From contig OX344764.1 of NCBI GenBank assembly GCA_947034895.1, forward strand, positions 69,111,348 to 69,175,347: a DNA stretch of 64,000 nucleotides, read 5' to 3'. Source of the DNA: Rhytidiadelphus loreus. Its lineage: Eukaryota > Streptophyta > Bryopsida > Hypnales > Hylocomiaceae. Under the pieces are notes generated by a model. It was not told where the DNA came from. It ran no database searches and saw only the letters and a list, made by a program, of their open reading frames with translations. Position numbers and translations under genes: made by a program. Shown piece after piece: positions 50,665-61,981 of the stretch (position 1 is its first letter; every line of letters begins with the position of its first letter).

Positions 50665-50890
50665 CCTTGTTTGTTACGGTGAGATCTCTTGGATTGTGAG
50701 TCCCCCAATATTGTTCATGGTATCACATAAAAACTCTTTGTGAGGAGGGGTGCACAAGCTTTGTTTTGGGATGTTTCCACCTATAGTGTGAAAGATATTG
50801 AATTTCTAAATTTGTACGAATTAAAAAAAATAGAAAATGGCTTTTACTTTTATTTGATTAGACTGTGGCAAATGACATGGAGTACACTAG
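50665..50890 (+). mobile_element. Helitron-like repeat copy upstream of ABI3
   Basis: It starts near TTACGGTGAGATCTC, carries GAGGAGGGGTGCACAAGC and a T-rich TTTTACTTTTATTT tract, and ends CTGTGGCAAATGACATG... ACACTAG followed by T (CTAG at 50887-50890). The end matches the 19391 copy in form, although the hairpin is degraded. Confidence 0.55.
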
Positions 50891-50929
50891 TCCGTACCTT
50901 AACTTAGGCTTTTTGTATTGTTTGTTATG

Positions 50930-51130
50930 GTGAGATCTCCGAACCCGTGCGTCTCCTTGTCACATTCTTGGTACCATTGGAAAGCTCTCTATGAGGAGGG
51001 GTGCACAAACTTTTGTTTCATGACGTTCCGACTCGTGGCAAAAAGGCATTGAATTTTGAAATTTTATATGAATTACAAATTACAAAATTACAAAATTACT
51101 TTTACTTTTTCATTTTGGCTGTGGCAACAG
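50930..51130 (+). mobile_element. Second Helitron-like repeat copy upstream of ABI3
   Basis: TTATGGTGAGATCTCC, GGTACCATTGGAAAGCTCTC, GAGGAGGGGTGCACAAAC, TTTCATGACGTTCC and CTGTGGCAACAGC follow the same order as the 19391-19640 copy. The CTAG terminus is not preserved. It lies about 660 bp before the ABI3 start codon. Confidence 0.55.
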
Positions 51131-51179
51131 CTTGGATGAAACAAGGAACAAGCAACTAAGAAAGTAACCCAACTGTCTC

Positions 51180-51790
51180 ACTTTTGGAGGAAGGCCCCTC
51201 TCAAACTTCCTCACACATTCATTCGTTCTGGACTAGATGCCAGCTTCTGTCAAAGCAGAGCCTCATAGAGCCCACCAAATTCTCCATTCACACCGGCCCC
51301 ACCAAAAAGGGTGCCAGTACAGCAATGCAAACTCTGACGGAGTCGCGGTTCGTCTAACTCTCGTCCTCTTCTTGTCTCTCCTCCGTCGCTCCGGCCATCT
51401 CCTTCGTCCCCTTCTCGTCTTCTTCGTCTTCGTCTTCTTCAGACAGTGCCATCAGGTGGAGAGCATGCTCGGTCTTTTGCAGTGCGGGAAGCTCAGCTAT
51501 GGCGTTTGGGAGTCTCGGATTTCGACCGCGAGAGGAAGAGCAGGGACGCCTCTGTAGCTAGCGATTACGAAACCTTGATAGACCTGAATTGCTAGGAAGC
51601 TCTGTTGCACTCACATCTTGTGTACAAACATCGCATCTGGAAAGCGAACTCGGCCATGACTACTTTGAGGCTTTGAAGCTTGAGAGAGAGAGAGAGAATG
51701 TGAGGGTTAGTTGCATCCTGTACTCGTTTCACAAGAGCGGCCGTCTGAATTTCTTGCATCCTGTGTTGGTGTTTTTGACATGATCGAGCC
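51180..51790 (+). promoter_or_regulatory. ABI3 upstream region and probable 5' leader
   Basis: Composition changes from repeat to leader-like sequence at about 51180. A CTCTTCTTGTCTCTCCTCCG and CTTCTCGTCTTCTTCGTCTT pyrimidine tract fills 51359-51445, typical of plant 5' leaders. An ATG-started frame of 106 codons (51237-51557) lies out of frame with ABI3 and could be an upstream ORF. GAGAGAGAGAGAGA lies at 51682-51696. No clear TATA box was placed. Confidence 0.5.
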
Positions 51791-54700
51791 ATGTTGCGGG
51801 ATCCAATGGGGGTACGAACGTGGAGTACGAGCAGTCTCCTTCGGGAGTTTGAAGGTGAAGACTCCGGCCAGAGGTTAGGTTTGTCGGATTCCAGCTTCGC
51901 ACCTTGTCACCCAGACAGTAGCGAATTCTCGCTGCAGACGTCTTCAGGCGCGTCGCAGTCTTCGTACGACGCCAGCAGCAGCAGCAGCTGCACCAACTTC
52001 GACACGACTGATGTGGCCCTGTCGTCGTACCTCATGGACGGCAGCGTGCGTGCGATGCTAAAAAAGGTGACCGTGAACGAGGGCGTGCTCAACCAGACCA
52101 TCGAATCTTTTGGCGGTGGGGAGAAGGGTCTCAAGGAGCTGATGGCGTACATCATCACCTGGGTGCGGGAGCACAAGGACAATAGCTTGGAGACTCTCTC
52201 CCTGTCACAGGACCTGGAGAATCTGCGCAAGGCTCCTCCTCCTCCCCCCTCAGGATATGGCGCATCCCCCCTGGAACCCCCGTATGTTCTTGACGAAGCA
52301 GCAAAAGATCTGCACCAGGTCTCCCAGCCGTGCACGAAGTCTCGTCGTCTGGACGAAGGGACGGTCGATCGATCTGATGCTTTCCGTGGCACCTTTCTTA
52401 ACGTGAACGGGAATGTTCCCAACGAGTTTCAGTTTCCGAAGTTTAAGATGAACTCGGGGAGTTACGGCCACATTGGTTCTACGATGTTACAGCAGGATGG
52501 GATGTATCATCCCCAGCAGATGGTGAATCCTCCCCTGGGATTTGTTTCCTTTGCGCCTGGACACGACCATTTGAGTCGGACGTTGGCGGCGACGACGACG
52601 AGAGCTGCGAGAAGGAACCGAATTGCGCGCCAGAGGCAGCAAAGCCTTCCGCGGACTGGTTCCACAGCGGGAGCGTCATGGTCTCCCTCTCTCTCTTCCT
52701 CTCCCTCGACACTGGACTTGCGGGGCGCGGGGATGTTTCTTCAGGGAGCGCCACAGGCTAGTGTTGTGCCGGCTCGAAAGGCGAATAACGCGGATATGTT
52801 GACGTTTTTGTTGCAGAAAGAGCTCCGGCCCAGCGATGTCGGTAACCTTGGTCGCATCATACTTCCTAAGGTCAGTGTACAACCTCTTTCAGGAGGAACG
52901 TGTAAGGATCCCATTTGTGTCACTCAAAGCCTTTTATGTGGACTTGGAGTGTTCTTTCATTTGGTGTGCTGTGGAGAGATCGAATTTTTCTCAATCAATG
53001 TATGAATTTCTTTTGCAGTGATTCAAGTGAGAGGTTGTAGACGAATGTTGAAAGGGCAGTAGGCAACCCGTCTTTCCATTCAAGACCAGTGGCTACAGCC
53101 ATTTAGTCATGCGTGCTGTAGTTGTTAATTGAAGGCCAACGGGGTGTACTGGAAGAAATGAGTTGCTGTTGGTAACAGGGGCCAGTTAATAGCTGACGGG
53201 ATCAGGTTCCTATAGATTTAGTATCCTAGCCGTAGTTATTAATTCTCTGGCACTATGTTCTTACGTTAGTTAAATTTTCTTATTTCTTTCTTGTGGCAGA
53301 AAGAGGCAGAGATGTGCTTGCCGATTCTTGCATTACGAGAAGGTTTATTGCTCCAAATGGAAGATTTTGATTCCGGGATTTGCTGGAATATCAGATACAG
53401 GTGAGTTCATTGTGTGTTTTGCCTTATTTCGAGTGATGGGACCACGATCTATGAAATCTTTGCTTGTTTCTCCTTATCATCAGGGATTGGAAAGTCATGC
53501 TTTTCTGTGTGTTCGTGTTTGTTTGTGATATTGTTTAGGCTTCATAATGTTTGGGGATTGTTGTTCTGTTTTGGCGGTTTCCAATAAAGTATCGATAAAT
53601 CAGTGGCTTCCCTAATTTATCGATACTTTATTGGAAGTGTGAGTGTTTTTTGGTTGTGGGAAATAGTTTTACTTTGGATGGAGCCTTGGTGACTTGAAAA
53701 TTCTGTGGTCAGATAAGACTCTTGCTGACGTGTTTCTAAATTCATCTTCGGTGTCAACCTTGTATTGTTTGTCACTAATATATGCTAGTCTTGTGGAACA
53801 GGTTCTGGCCGAACAATAAAAGTCGGATGTACTTGCTTGAGAATACTGGTACTTTTCGCCTTCTCTGTTCGACATTATTGGCTTGATTACAGCTTAATTT
53901 ACACATAGAATTTGATTTGTTTGATAGTTTGATGAGATTTTTTCTCACTGGAAATACGAAGATGAAAATTTGGATTATTTTGGTTTCAGAGGCTTCACCA
54001 CATAATTTGAAAGTACATGTAATCGGTCTGTGAAATCTTTTTTTGTAGTATTAAAGCTAATGGTTTGAGTTTTTTCTTTTTCTTAAAAAATTGTTTCAGG
54101 GGAGTTCATCAAACAGCATCATCTACATGAAGGAGATCTTTTGATACTTTACAGGAATCATCAGGGAAACTATGTAAGTTCGCTCATATACGAAGTCTCC
54201 CTTTTGATTTTGGCCTTTTTGTTATGAAGCGTTGTCTTACCTTTCCAGATTCTGGTGAATCAATACTATCAATGACGGTAGTTTGTTTTATTTTGTTGCG
54301 TCAAGAAGTCACGAACCTTGGGGGTGCATGAGGGATCTTCAGGAAGATCTTGGTGAGGAGGGGTGCACAGACTTGGTTTCACGTGATTCAAACTTTCGGA
54401 CTCAGAGTTTCACAATATATTTATTAGAAATATTACAGAAATTAGAAAAACAGGGTATAAGTAAGAGAGCCCAACGGTACAGGTCACAGTAGGCACTATT
54501 TGATGCGAGATTCTGGACTTCTAAGTTTGTTTTTCCCTTTGATATCAGGTCCTCAGAGGAAAGAAGAAGGTACTCTCGGAAAGCAGGAGAGGAGCGCAAG
54601 GAATACAACAGAAAAGTGCACACAGCTTGGCTAGAGGTTTTCCGGAGGCATCAAAAAGTGAGGGGATGCTGAAGGAAAGAGACTTTGGATTGGGAGATCT

Positions 54701-55001
54701 ATCTTATCAGAAAGTGGTGAAGGAGAGAGACTTTGGATTTGAGTTTGATGATCGGAGGGTCCTGAAGGCAGAACCCACAGTGCTTGTAGGAGATGATGAC
54801 CCATTCTTCAAGGAAGACGTAATGCACAACATTGGTTGTTCATTTGGTCCAGCATTGCTTCAGCCGCTGGAAAGATTTCCCAGTTTGAACCTTGATTTTC
54901 CACTTGATGAAATCATGGCTGGCATTCCCAAGGACGACACTGAAATCGAGCCCAATTTGGGCTCACCAATAGTGTTACCGAAGGCTGAACCTGCAGAATG
55001 A
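51791..55001 (+). CDS. ABI3: ABI3/VP1-type B3-domain transcription factor
   Basis: Nuclear DNA-binding factor that, in land plants, partners bZIP proteins on ABA-response and RY (CATGCA) promoter elements in desiccation and seed-type programmes. Exons 51791-52870, 53300-53400, 53802-53848, 54100-54173 and 54549-55001 join in phase to give 584 residues. B1 is near 80-135 ([20 protein letters not shown], like the GGGKE..K.LL..V..WV of other ABI3 proteins). B2 is near 268-285, a basic patch [15 protein letters not shown]3 spans about 336-441 ([51 protein letters not shown]). The exon junctions at LPK/KEAE and RYR/FWPNN match the family's usual places. The middle of B3 ([20 protein letters not shown]) is more divergent than in seed plants. 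The start at 51791 is the first good ATG in frame. Confidence 0.93.
53579..53636. repeat. Perfect 22-bp hairpin in ABI3 intron 2
   Basis: CCAATAAAGTATCGATAAAT (53581-53600) and its exact complement ATTTATCGATACTTTATTGG (53615-53634) flank a 14-base loop; two more pairs extend outward. The stem is perfect and AT-rich. Confidence 0.85.
54290..54420 (+). repeat. Helitron-like repeat fragment in ABI3 intron 4
   Basis: GGTGAGGAGGGGTGCACAGA, TTGGTTTCACGTGATTCAA and the AT-rich ATATATTTATTAGAAAT that follows resemble the 50930-51130 copy. No terminus is preserved. It lies between the exons ending 54173 and starting 54549. Confidence 0.45.
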
Positions 55002-57131
55002 TGGGGTGATCAAGTGGCCGTATATTTTTTGTGCAGGCTAGGTTAGAACCAAGTTGCGCACCATTTATTATTTCTCATTCTCTTGTACATTAAGTGCTTG
55101 ATTCCTGTTGATGTCCCAACATGTTGAGAACACTGAAGTCGGAGTTGGGTCGCTTATCATAAAAGGCCTCGCGATTTCTTGTGACAGTGCTGCACTGAAG
55201 AAGCTTGGTGGCGGGAGGAGGGTGCAATAAATTCACATCGAATTTCTGAGATAGTGCTTTGAGCTTTTCGTTTGCTCGTGGACTTCATGAATCCCTCCCT
55301 GTGCTTGTTGCCAAGCATAGTCTGGTGTGCATGGTCAGTGCCAAATGGTTTGTGGATGTTGTGTCCTTGATTCTGATGCGGAAGTTGTTTGTAATCTTGT
55401 AGTGTTTTTGTCAATTTTAGAGCTCTGACAGTTCATTAACATGTCCCTCTCTTTTATAGCTAAGTTAAATCTCCGTAGAGGGCATGATTCTGGAGTGATC
55501 TTTGTGAAGATTGTGAACAATTTCATGCGCACATTGCATTGAGACCAGCGAACCATTTTGCTGGATGCAATGCTTCTATGAAAGTTTATAAGTTTGTGTT
55601 TGCTAAAGTATTTTTTCATGTGTGGAAGTGTGATTTTTGGGAGGTGGTTTGGTTAAAAGAGCCAAATTTTCTGAGATCAAAGCTTTATGAGTTTCTTATT
55701 CAATTTTAAGATTTAGACCATTGTTGTATTGAACCTATTTTTTGCTCTAGTCATTTACAATGAAGGAAATAGTTCCATCATTCCAGTGAAGCTTGATTTT
55801 TGCATTGTCTACAAGGAAAAGAAATAAAAACCTTGTCATTAGAAGGTGACCTTTTTAGTTGAACTCTAATATAATTTCAATGTTATATTTTCCTTAAACC
55901 TTTGTTAATTAAGTGTACTTAATAAGAAATGAAAGCCATCCTACCACTCTAGACTAATTGAATTTACATAAATTAAAGTTTCTTTTGTATAGAATTTTGA
56001 AGATATTGAATAAGAGACATAAGGGTTGAAGATGATTATAAATCATAAAAATTAGTGTCACATCAAAATAGTGTCATATCAAAATTTCTAAAGAAATTGA
56101 TATTATACAAGAAAAATTCAATCTATACTAAATTTAAAATGATTGTCTCAGCTATAGTGCTAAAGTAATATATTTGCTCTAATAGGAAAAATAATTGGAA
56201 TTGAATTTATTAAGTTGCAACCAATCTAATGGATATAACTCACTTTGTTTTTCATAAAGCTTCAAAATTTTATAAACTCATAATTAGCTTTTAACTGTAG
56301 TGTCTCTTATTCATATTTGAATTTTGATTAAAAACTAGAAATCAAACTATTAAACCAAACCATTAGAAGAAATATGAGGCCAAAGGAGGGGTGTTTTAGA
56401 TTTGTTCACTTGGTTGTTCCTTACGACTGTGGGGTGCTGGCACTGGTAATGACCCAATATTTCAAAAAGAAAAAAAGTTGATCAAAATATTTATTTATTT
56501 TTTAATTTAATTTTTTCTAAGGTGGCACAGTCGCCACCACATCAGTAGAGAGTTCCCTATGCATTCCTACAATTCTAGCAATGTTAGAGGGCATTGGAAA
56601 CTCTTAGTTTCCCAATGCTCTCAAATCTCTTCTTATGAAGTTCAATTAGTATAGAGTAGTAATTTGTGGATTATTAAATGAAATTTCTAACAAAAAGCCA
56701 AAGCAAAACTTCAATATGAAAATTAGACTTGGATTTAATGGATATCTTTACTGGGTCATTTAACTGTCTCCAATGACCACTTGGGCATCAAATACTACTA
56801 GGGGACTACATTGGGTTGTTTTGTTCTTCTTTGTTTTGCAATGAAGTCATGCACCTACTCCATTAAGGTCATTGCCACCCCCTCATTGATGAATTTTTTT
56901 TTGTTGTAGTAAAATTTCTTAAATTTTTGCCATTAATATTTGGAAATATAGAGTTTTTTCATTTGGTCATCCTTCTACCCATACCTGTGCAATCTTTGCA
57001 GTCTTATGGTTCATTACTACAACTTAATTATAGTTTGAGCCTCCTTGCCTTTATTTAAATCTATACCTTGATACTTGTTTTCATGTTTTGAAGGCCAAAT
57101 TTCCTTTATAGTAGTGTATATATATTGAAAC
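55002..57131. other. ABI3 3' flank and AT-rich intergenic DNA
   Basis: The first 500 bases or so after the stop are likely the ABI3 3' untranslated region. Beyond about 55620 the sequence becomes AT-rich and no gene, RNA or element termini were recognised. Confidence 0.45.
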
Positions 57132-57390
57132 TTAACCCTTGAGTGCCAAGTGTGTGTTTACTAAAATCCATATCCTTCTAAATTCATTCCAATCAAACTA
57201 TCACATAAAAAGAGATCCACATAAACTGACCATACTGATTGGTAGTGGAGACAAGCCTAGAACTCCAGTGAAAATGACACATCCTTTAATTGTATCATTG
57301 AAAAGATTATAAGAATTACACAAGAAAATCTTTCAATTTTGAAAGGCCAAATTTGAGGCACTAGGACATTTAAGGACACTCGGGGTTTAA
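57132..57390. mobile_element. Small TTAA-bounded inverted-repeat element
   Basis: TTAACCCTTGAGTGCC (TTAA at 57132-57135) weakly mirrors GGACACTCGGGGTTTAA (TTAA at 57387-57390). The 16 bp ends have a one-base gap and a few mismatches; the interior is non-coding. Confidence 0.5.
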
Positions 57391-58815
57391 ATTCCTTGGT
57401 ATCACCTTCTTTCCTAGGATAGGTTTACCTTAGTGTGTTGCTCACTAAACCTTTATATGTTTAATTAGTCCTTCCTTGAGAGACCCACTCAGAGTTCTCT
57501 ATTAAGAACCTTTACAAATGAATCACTCAATCTGGGCTTATTCTTTGCTCACCTCAAACTTATTGCTTTATTTTCCTTGCTCTATTTATTAAAGAGTTTA
57601 TTTAACCAAATCAATAAATAATGCTCTTATTTGTATATGTTATATAATTAATGAGTTTTTGTCATTAGGTAAAAGGAAGAATCATCCATGGTGTGAGTCA
57701 AGGGGAAGTGTGATTTTTACTTTTTTACCTGCTAATTTTGAATAAATTTTATTTGAGGCTAAAATCCTAGGTTTGGTTTTATTTTATTATGACTTGCATA
57801 TTTTTTTGAACTATGGAGTGTGCTTTTCAACCCTGGTGGTTTAATTATAAATTTGTAATTCATGAAATTAATTGATGTGAAAGGCAATTAGTTCATGTGA
57901 AAATTCTGTTAGTGCTACTAGATTGATTTCTTAGATTTAGGTCTTTATTTTCAATGCTCCATGCACAAAGCATTTTGTAAAAATATTTGCAAAAAGTGGC
58001 ATACCTAAAAATCAGCTACAAAGTTTAGAGGAATAAAAGCCTCATCTATCATTGACTGCTACCAACCATGTGTTTCCCTTTCTTACATGCACGAGGCTTT
58101 CAATCATGAAGGCGAATCTGATTCTAAGATGCTTGGACCAGAGTCTGAAGAATTTCTAAGTACTGAAATTGTGGAACATTTGCCCCATCTATGAAAATTA
58201 GCCTCGTGATTGTGATTGTGGTTGTAAGAGGAAGATCCAAAAGGCTCATTTTGGTGGAATTAGGCTTCCTGACCTTGCAGTGACAACTCCGTTGCTCGGA
58301 CATGGTATTCACACAACGGCGATTCAGAAAGATTCAATGGATGTGAACACTAACACCAGCTTAAAACAGCGTCCATACAGCGAGCACTTATCAAGGGATT
58401 CATATGCTTAAATTCAGAATAGCCAGAAACCACACCAGAATAGCCAGAAAAGGGTTGCCATTGTATTACATCAAGTATTGATTACGCCAGTGAACACATG
58501 AGAAGTCCCTGATGCATAAGTGGTTGATGATGCACAAAGCTCATCGGAAAAGAGCTAATGAATTTGAATGGCGAAAATCAAGGTGAGACATTTTGAAAAA
58601 ACAGCAAACTACACTCTTTGGTTTCCTTAGCATGGGTTCTGAAATAGAGTGGGTGTCATTCAAGCGTAGCACTGTGAATAGCGTTATCACCAAGCCATTA
58701 GATTCTAGATAGGTAGATGCAAGATGATAAAAAAATCACTTGAATAAAGTGGCCCAGAATTGGTAGACTGAAAAGTGTACTCATTGGTAGGAAAGAGAGA
58801 AAGCGATGAAAATGC
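57391..58815. other. Intergenic DNA; 3' flank of the minus-strand gene
   Basis: No coding exon was found. The part nearest 58815 probably holds the 3' untranslated region of the minus-strand gene that ends there. Confidence 0.4.
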
Positions 58816-60156
58816 CTATCTCTTCTTTTGAATTTTGGCAGACTGTTCGGCGGATCTTGTCATCTCTTCTACATAGCCTGGAATTGGTGGCGTTAAAGAA
58901 GCTGCGATTCTAGTGGGGGGAAAGGGAGTGAAGTCAGGTACCAGGGCTTTTTCTCTAAGGTGTGGAGGAAGAGCAGCAATTGCGTCTTTCTTCAACTGTA
59001 ATCTCACATCCTCGGCCCCAGCTTTCAACCTATGTTCCTTCAAAAGAAATCGACTATACTCCTTCGCCAATTTCATACCCTCTTCTGCAGTCAATTCATG
59101 CGGCTGCTCAGTCTGTGCCACAACTTCCACCGTAGCTTCCTTATCTGTGCCCGCTTTATCTGCGCAACCGCAAAACTTCCCATTAGTTATCGGCAGACCA
59201 AAATACACTTAAAATAAGGTAGAGGATTCTAAAAGCCGTTACGAACTTGATCTCGTCTTACCAACTCGATCTCGTCTTACCAACTCATACACTTGGTTGG
59301 CCTTAGATGAGGAAGATGGTTGTAAACATGACTTGGCAAAATGTCAATGCCTACTCATCTTTGAATAGAAATCAGGGGTTGTCTACTGTCCCTTCAATAG
59401 TGTTCTACAACCTCCCATTTTGAATCATCATACATTGCGTCAGAAAAAAATTGAGTTCAGCTCTGGCAGTACTCAAAGTGACCTCTTTATTGAACTCTAC
59501 ACTGATCTCCCAACGAAGGCACACTCTTACTTATGGCTAAATGTTCAAAGTGACGCGATCACTTAATTTCGTCCTAAACCCTAAACCCATAATCCGGACA
59601 CCAACTCTCAGCTCAAGAGGCATTATTCCTGATCACAAGCAATTATCTCCTGAAATAAAAAAAGGAATGGAACCTAGATCGTGGAAAATTAGTGATGATC
59701 AAATCATAGCGAGAAAACCATAAACCTAGAAATTCCAGGGATCAATATACCAACTGAAACACTACCTGCTTTCTTCTTCTCTTTCGCGATAGCTTTCGCT
59801 TTGGCCTTATCTCTTTCCAAAGCGCGCTCCTTCTCCTTGCTTACTAACCCTAACTTCTCCCGTTCCAGCTCCCTCAGCCTGTCCTTCTCCTTCAAATGTC
59901 GCACCGGCGACGGCGCCTCGAGACACGACTCCAGGATGGCAGCAAACTTGTCGCGCTTCTCCAGACCCACGTCCTTGGCAGCAGCACCCCCTTTCTTCAC
60001 CACTTTCGAAGGACTGGCCGCTTTCGCCTCTCTCGCGGGATTTGCAGCGCCACCGGAAGCGCATCGCACGGCAATTTGCTGCACGCATCGCACATTCGGA
60101 TCCTTTGCACCTCGCAAAAGAGAATCTACAACCCTAAAAGCTACCCTCTTCCCCAT
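58816..60156 (-). CDS. Conserved-looking basic protein of unknown function
   Basis: Two exons, 60156-59766 and 59159-58816 on the minus strand, join in phase (G plus AT gives Asp) to encode 244 residues; the intron 59765-59160 has GT and AG ends. The N-terminus (MGKRVAFRVVDSLLRG) is basic, lacks acidic residues until Asp10 and is followed by an Ala/Lys-rich stretch, as in many mitochondrial presequences. Residues about 85-135 are a highly charged Lys/Glu helix (KEKDRLRELEREKLG), likely coiled coil. The C-terminal 95 residues look most like a folded domain, with AALPPHLREKALVPDFTPFP then PPTRIAASLTPPIPGY. I do not recognise the family. A mitochondrial, possibly ribosome-associated, role is only a guess. 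The ATG at 60156 is the first in frame. Confidence 0.75.
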
Positions 60157-60480
60157 GGCGAAATCACTCAAATCTTCCTCCGAAATCAAATTGTTCCTCG
60201 AACCTCCAGATCACTTCAATTAGCTCATCACATTCTATGTCAAATCAGAATCTACAAAATTCTAGAGCGCGGAAAAATCCTCGAGAAATCCAACACGTTG
60301 AAGCGAGAAACAATGCTGCTGCAAGGATTTCACACCAACTCAAAATCACCAACAACGATCCAAGTGACCTAATTCCTTTGATCCTGGCAATGTTCTCCGA
60401 AGACCTGAATGGCGACCTTCCTCGCCGGGTATCATCCCAGGTATAAGCCGTGCACACTTATTAATTACATGGATACTATT
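60157..60480 (-). promoter_or_regulatory. Upstream region of the minus-strand gene
   Basis: This GC-richer stretch lies before the start codon at 60156 and stands out from the AT-rich DNA beyond 60480. It probably contains the 5' leader and core promoter. No TATA box could be assigned. Confidence 0.35.
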
Positions 60481-61981
60481 GTTAAACATTGATTATTTAT
60501 TGAATCTTATTGGCACTTTAGCATACATCATTAAGACATCTCTATGGGTAAGTTATGAATTTTATAATTATTATTTCTAGAAGTACAGTATTAAAAACAA
60601 CACTAGGTTCTCATATTTTGATTGTGCACATTTTGTAATCAATGTCTAGGTTTTTGTGATGCTTTTAGGTCTTAATATTAGTATCATATCTTAAGTAGTA
60701 TTGATTATAGGTGAACATACCCTTGATCTTGATGAAAATGGTGGTATATGGTGAAGAGTGGTTTCAAAAGATTCTGAATAAAAATCATGAGGCGCAAAGA
60801 CTAGAGCCAAGAGTTTTTTCTAAAATTCACAAGAAACTGGCCTTTATCCGATATAAAGACTTGGAAGAAAAAAATTTAGATGAAATATAAAAAATTGAAT
60901 GAATGACTTGGATTGATTATGAAAAAATCCCTTGTTGATGAATTTATGTAGAATTCTCTTATCTAAGAGATTTTTTCACAATGTAGTGTTTGAATTTGTG
61001 AACATGTTGAAATTGAAACAAATCATGCAAAATAAAATTATGCATCGGGCATAATTTATACTACAAAATTGAAAATTTGTTCATTCTCTTAACTAGTTAA
61101 ATATATATTAATTTGATTAGAAATGTACTATAGGCACTTAAAACATTACTCCAACAACATAAATGCAACCATCTATACAATAACATGTTTGCATTAAATC
61201 TATGTGATATCAAAAAACATTAGAGTTACACTCAAATTTCTTTATGATGGTGGCTTTTCTTAAATGACATTTTAGAATATCCACCCACTTACCACAACAT
61301 CATCTATTGTAGCAGAATTATCATACATTCAAATTGGAAACATAACTAAATTTACAAATTTCTCAATTATGTAACTAGATTAGAAATGCCATAGTTGGAG
61401 AACACAACATACAATCAATTTGAAGTCTTGTAAAAGATGTTGCGTCCTATGCACGGAGGACTTTCCAAGTTTTTTTCTCAAATCCTATTTTTTTTCTCTA
61501 AGGGAATTGATGCTCCAAGGTTCCATTTCAGAAAGTTTTCTTCAAAAATATTCCACAACCTTGTTCCTTGAGTCAAGAGCTCATAGTTCATTTAGTTTTA
61601 TTTGGTTTGTTGTAGGAAAATATAATATACTACAAGACTCAAGTGCCTAAAAAACCCAATTTTTTTTTTGTTGGATTATATATATATATATTACGGCATA
61701 AATTTTTTATTATTTTCTTTCTTCGAGACAAATTGATTCAATGCCTAGTTTGTTCTTAGCTTATAGTAAAACCACCCATAACTGACCAAATAAACAAGTG
61801 GGGATATGATGTAGAGTATAGTAAGGTAAAAGAAATATTTCTACAGGTGTAGAGATAGAAATGAGGAGGATTGCCAAAATTTGGTAATTTTTTTGCTTGA
61901 ATTGAAATTACTATAAATTTGGGAAGGCAAAAGTTGGTCTGGACCCATGTTCAATGTGTACACTATTCCAAAACTGCTCAT
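60481..61981. other. AT-rich intergenic DNA, nothing recognised
   Basis: No gene, RNA or element ends were found. A short TATATATATATATA tract lies near 61679. Confidence 0.45.

Noticed and set aside
51907..52422. 171-codon open frame on the minus strand
   Set aside because: It lies opposite ABI3 exon 1, whose B1 domain is clearly coded on the plus strand; the antisense translation has no domain character.
53579..53636. Intronic hairpin as a microRNA gene
   Set aside because: The stem is only 22 bp with a 14-base loop, shorter than plant microRNA precursors, and there is no visible supporting structure around it.
59801..60372. Plus-strand open frames of 140 and 158 codons
   Set aside because: They are antisense to exon 1 of the minus-strand gene, whose splice phase and charged-helix protein make it the better call.
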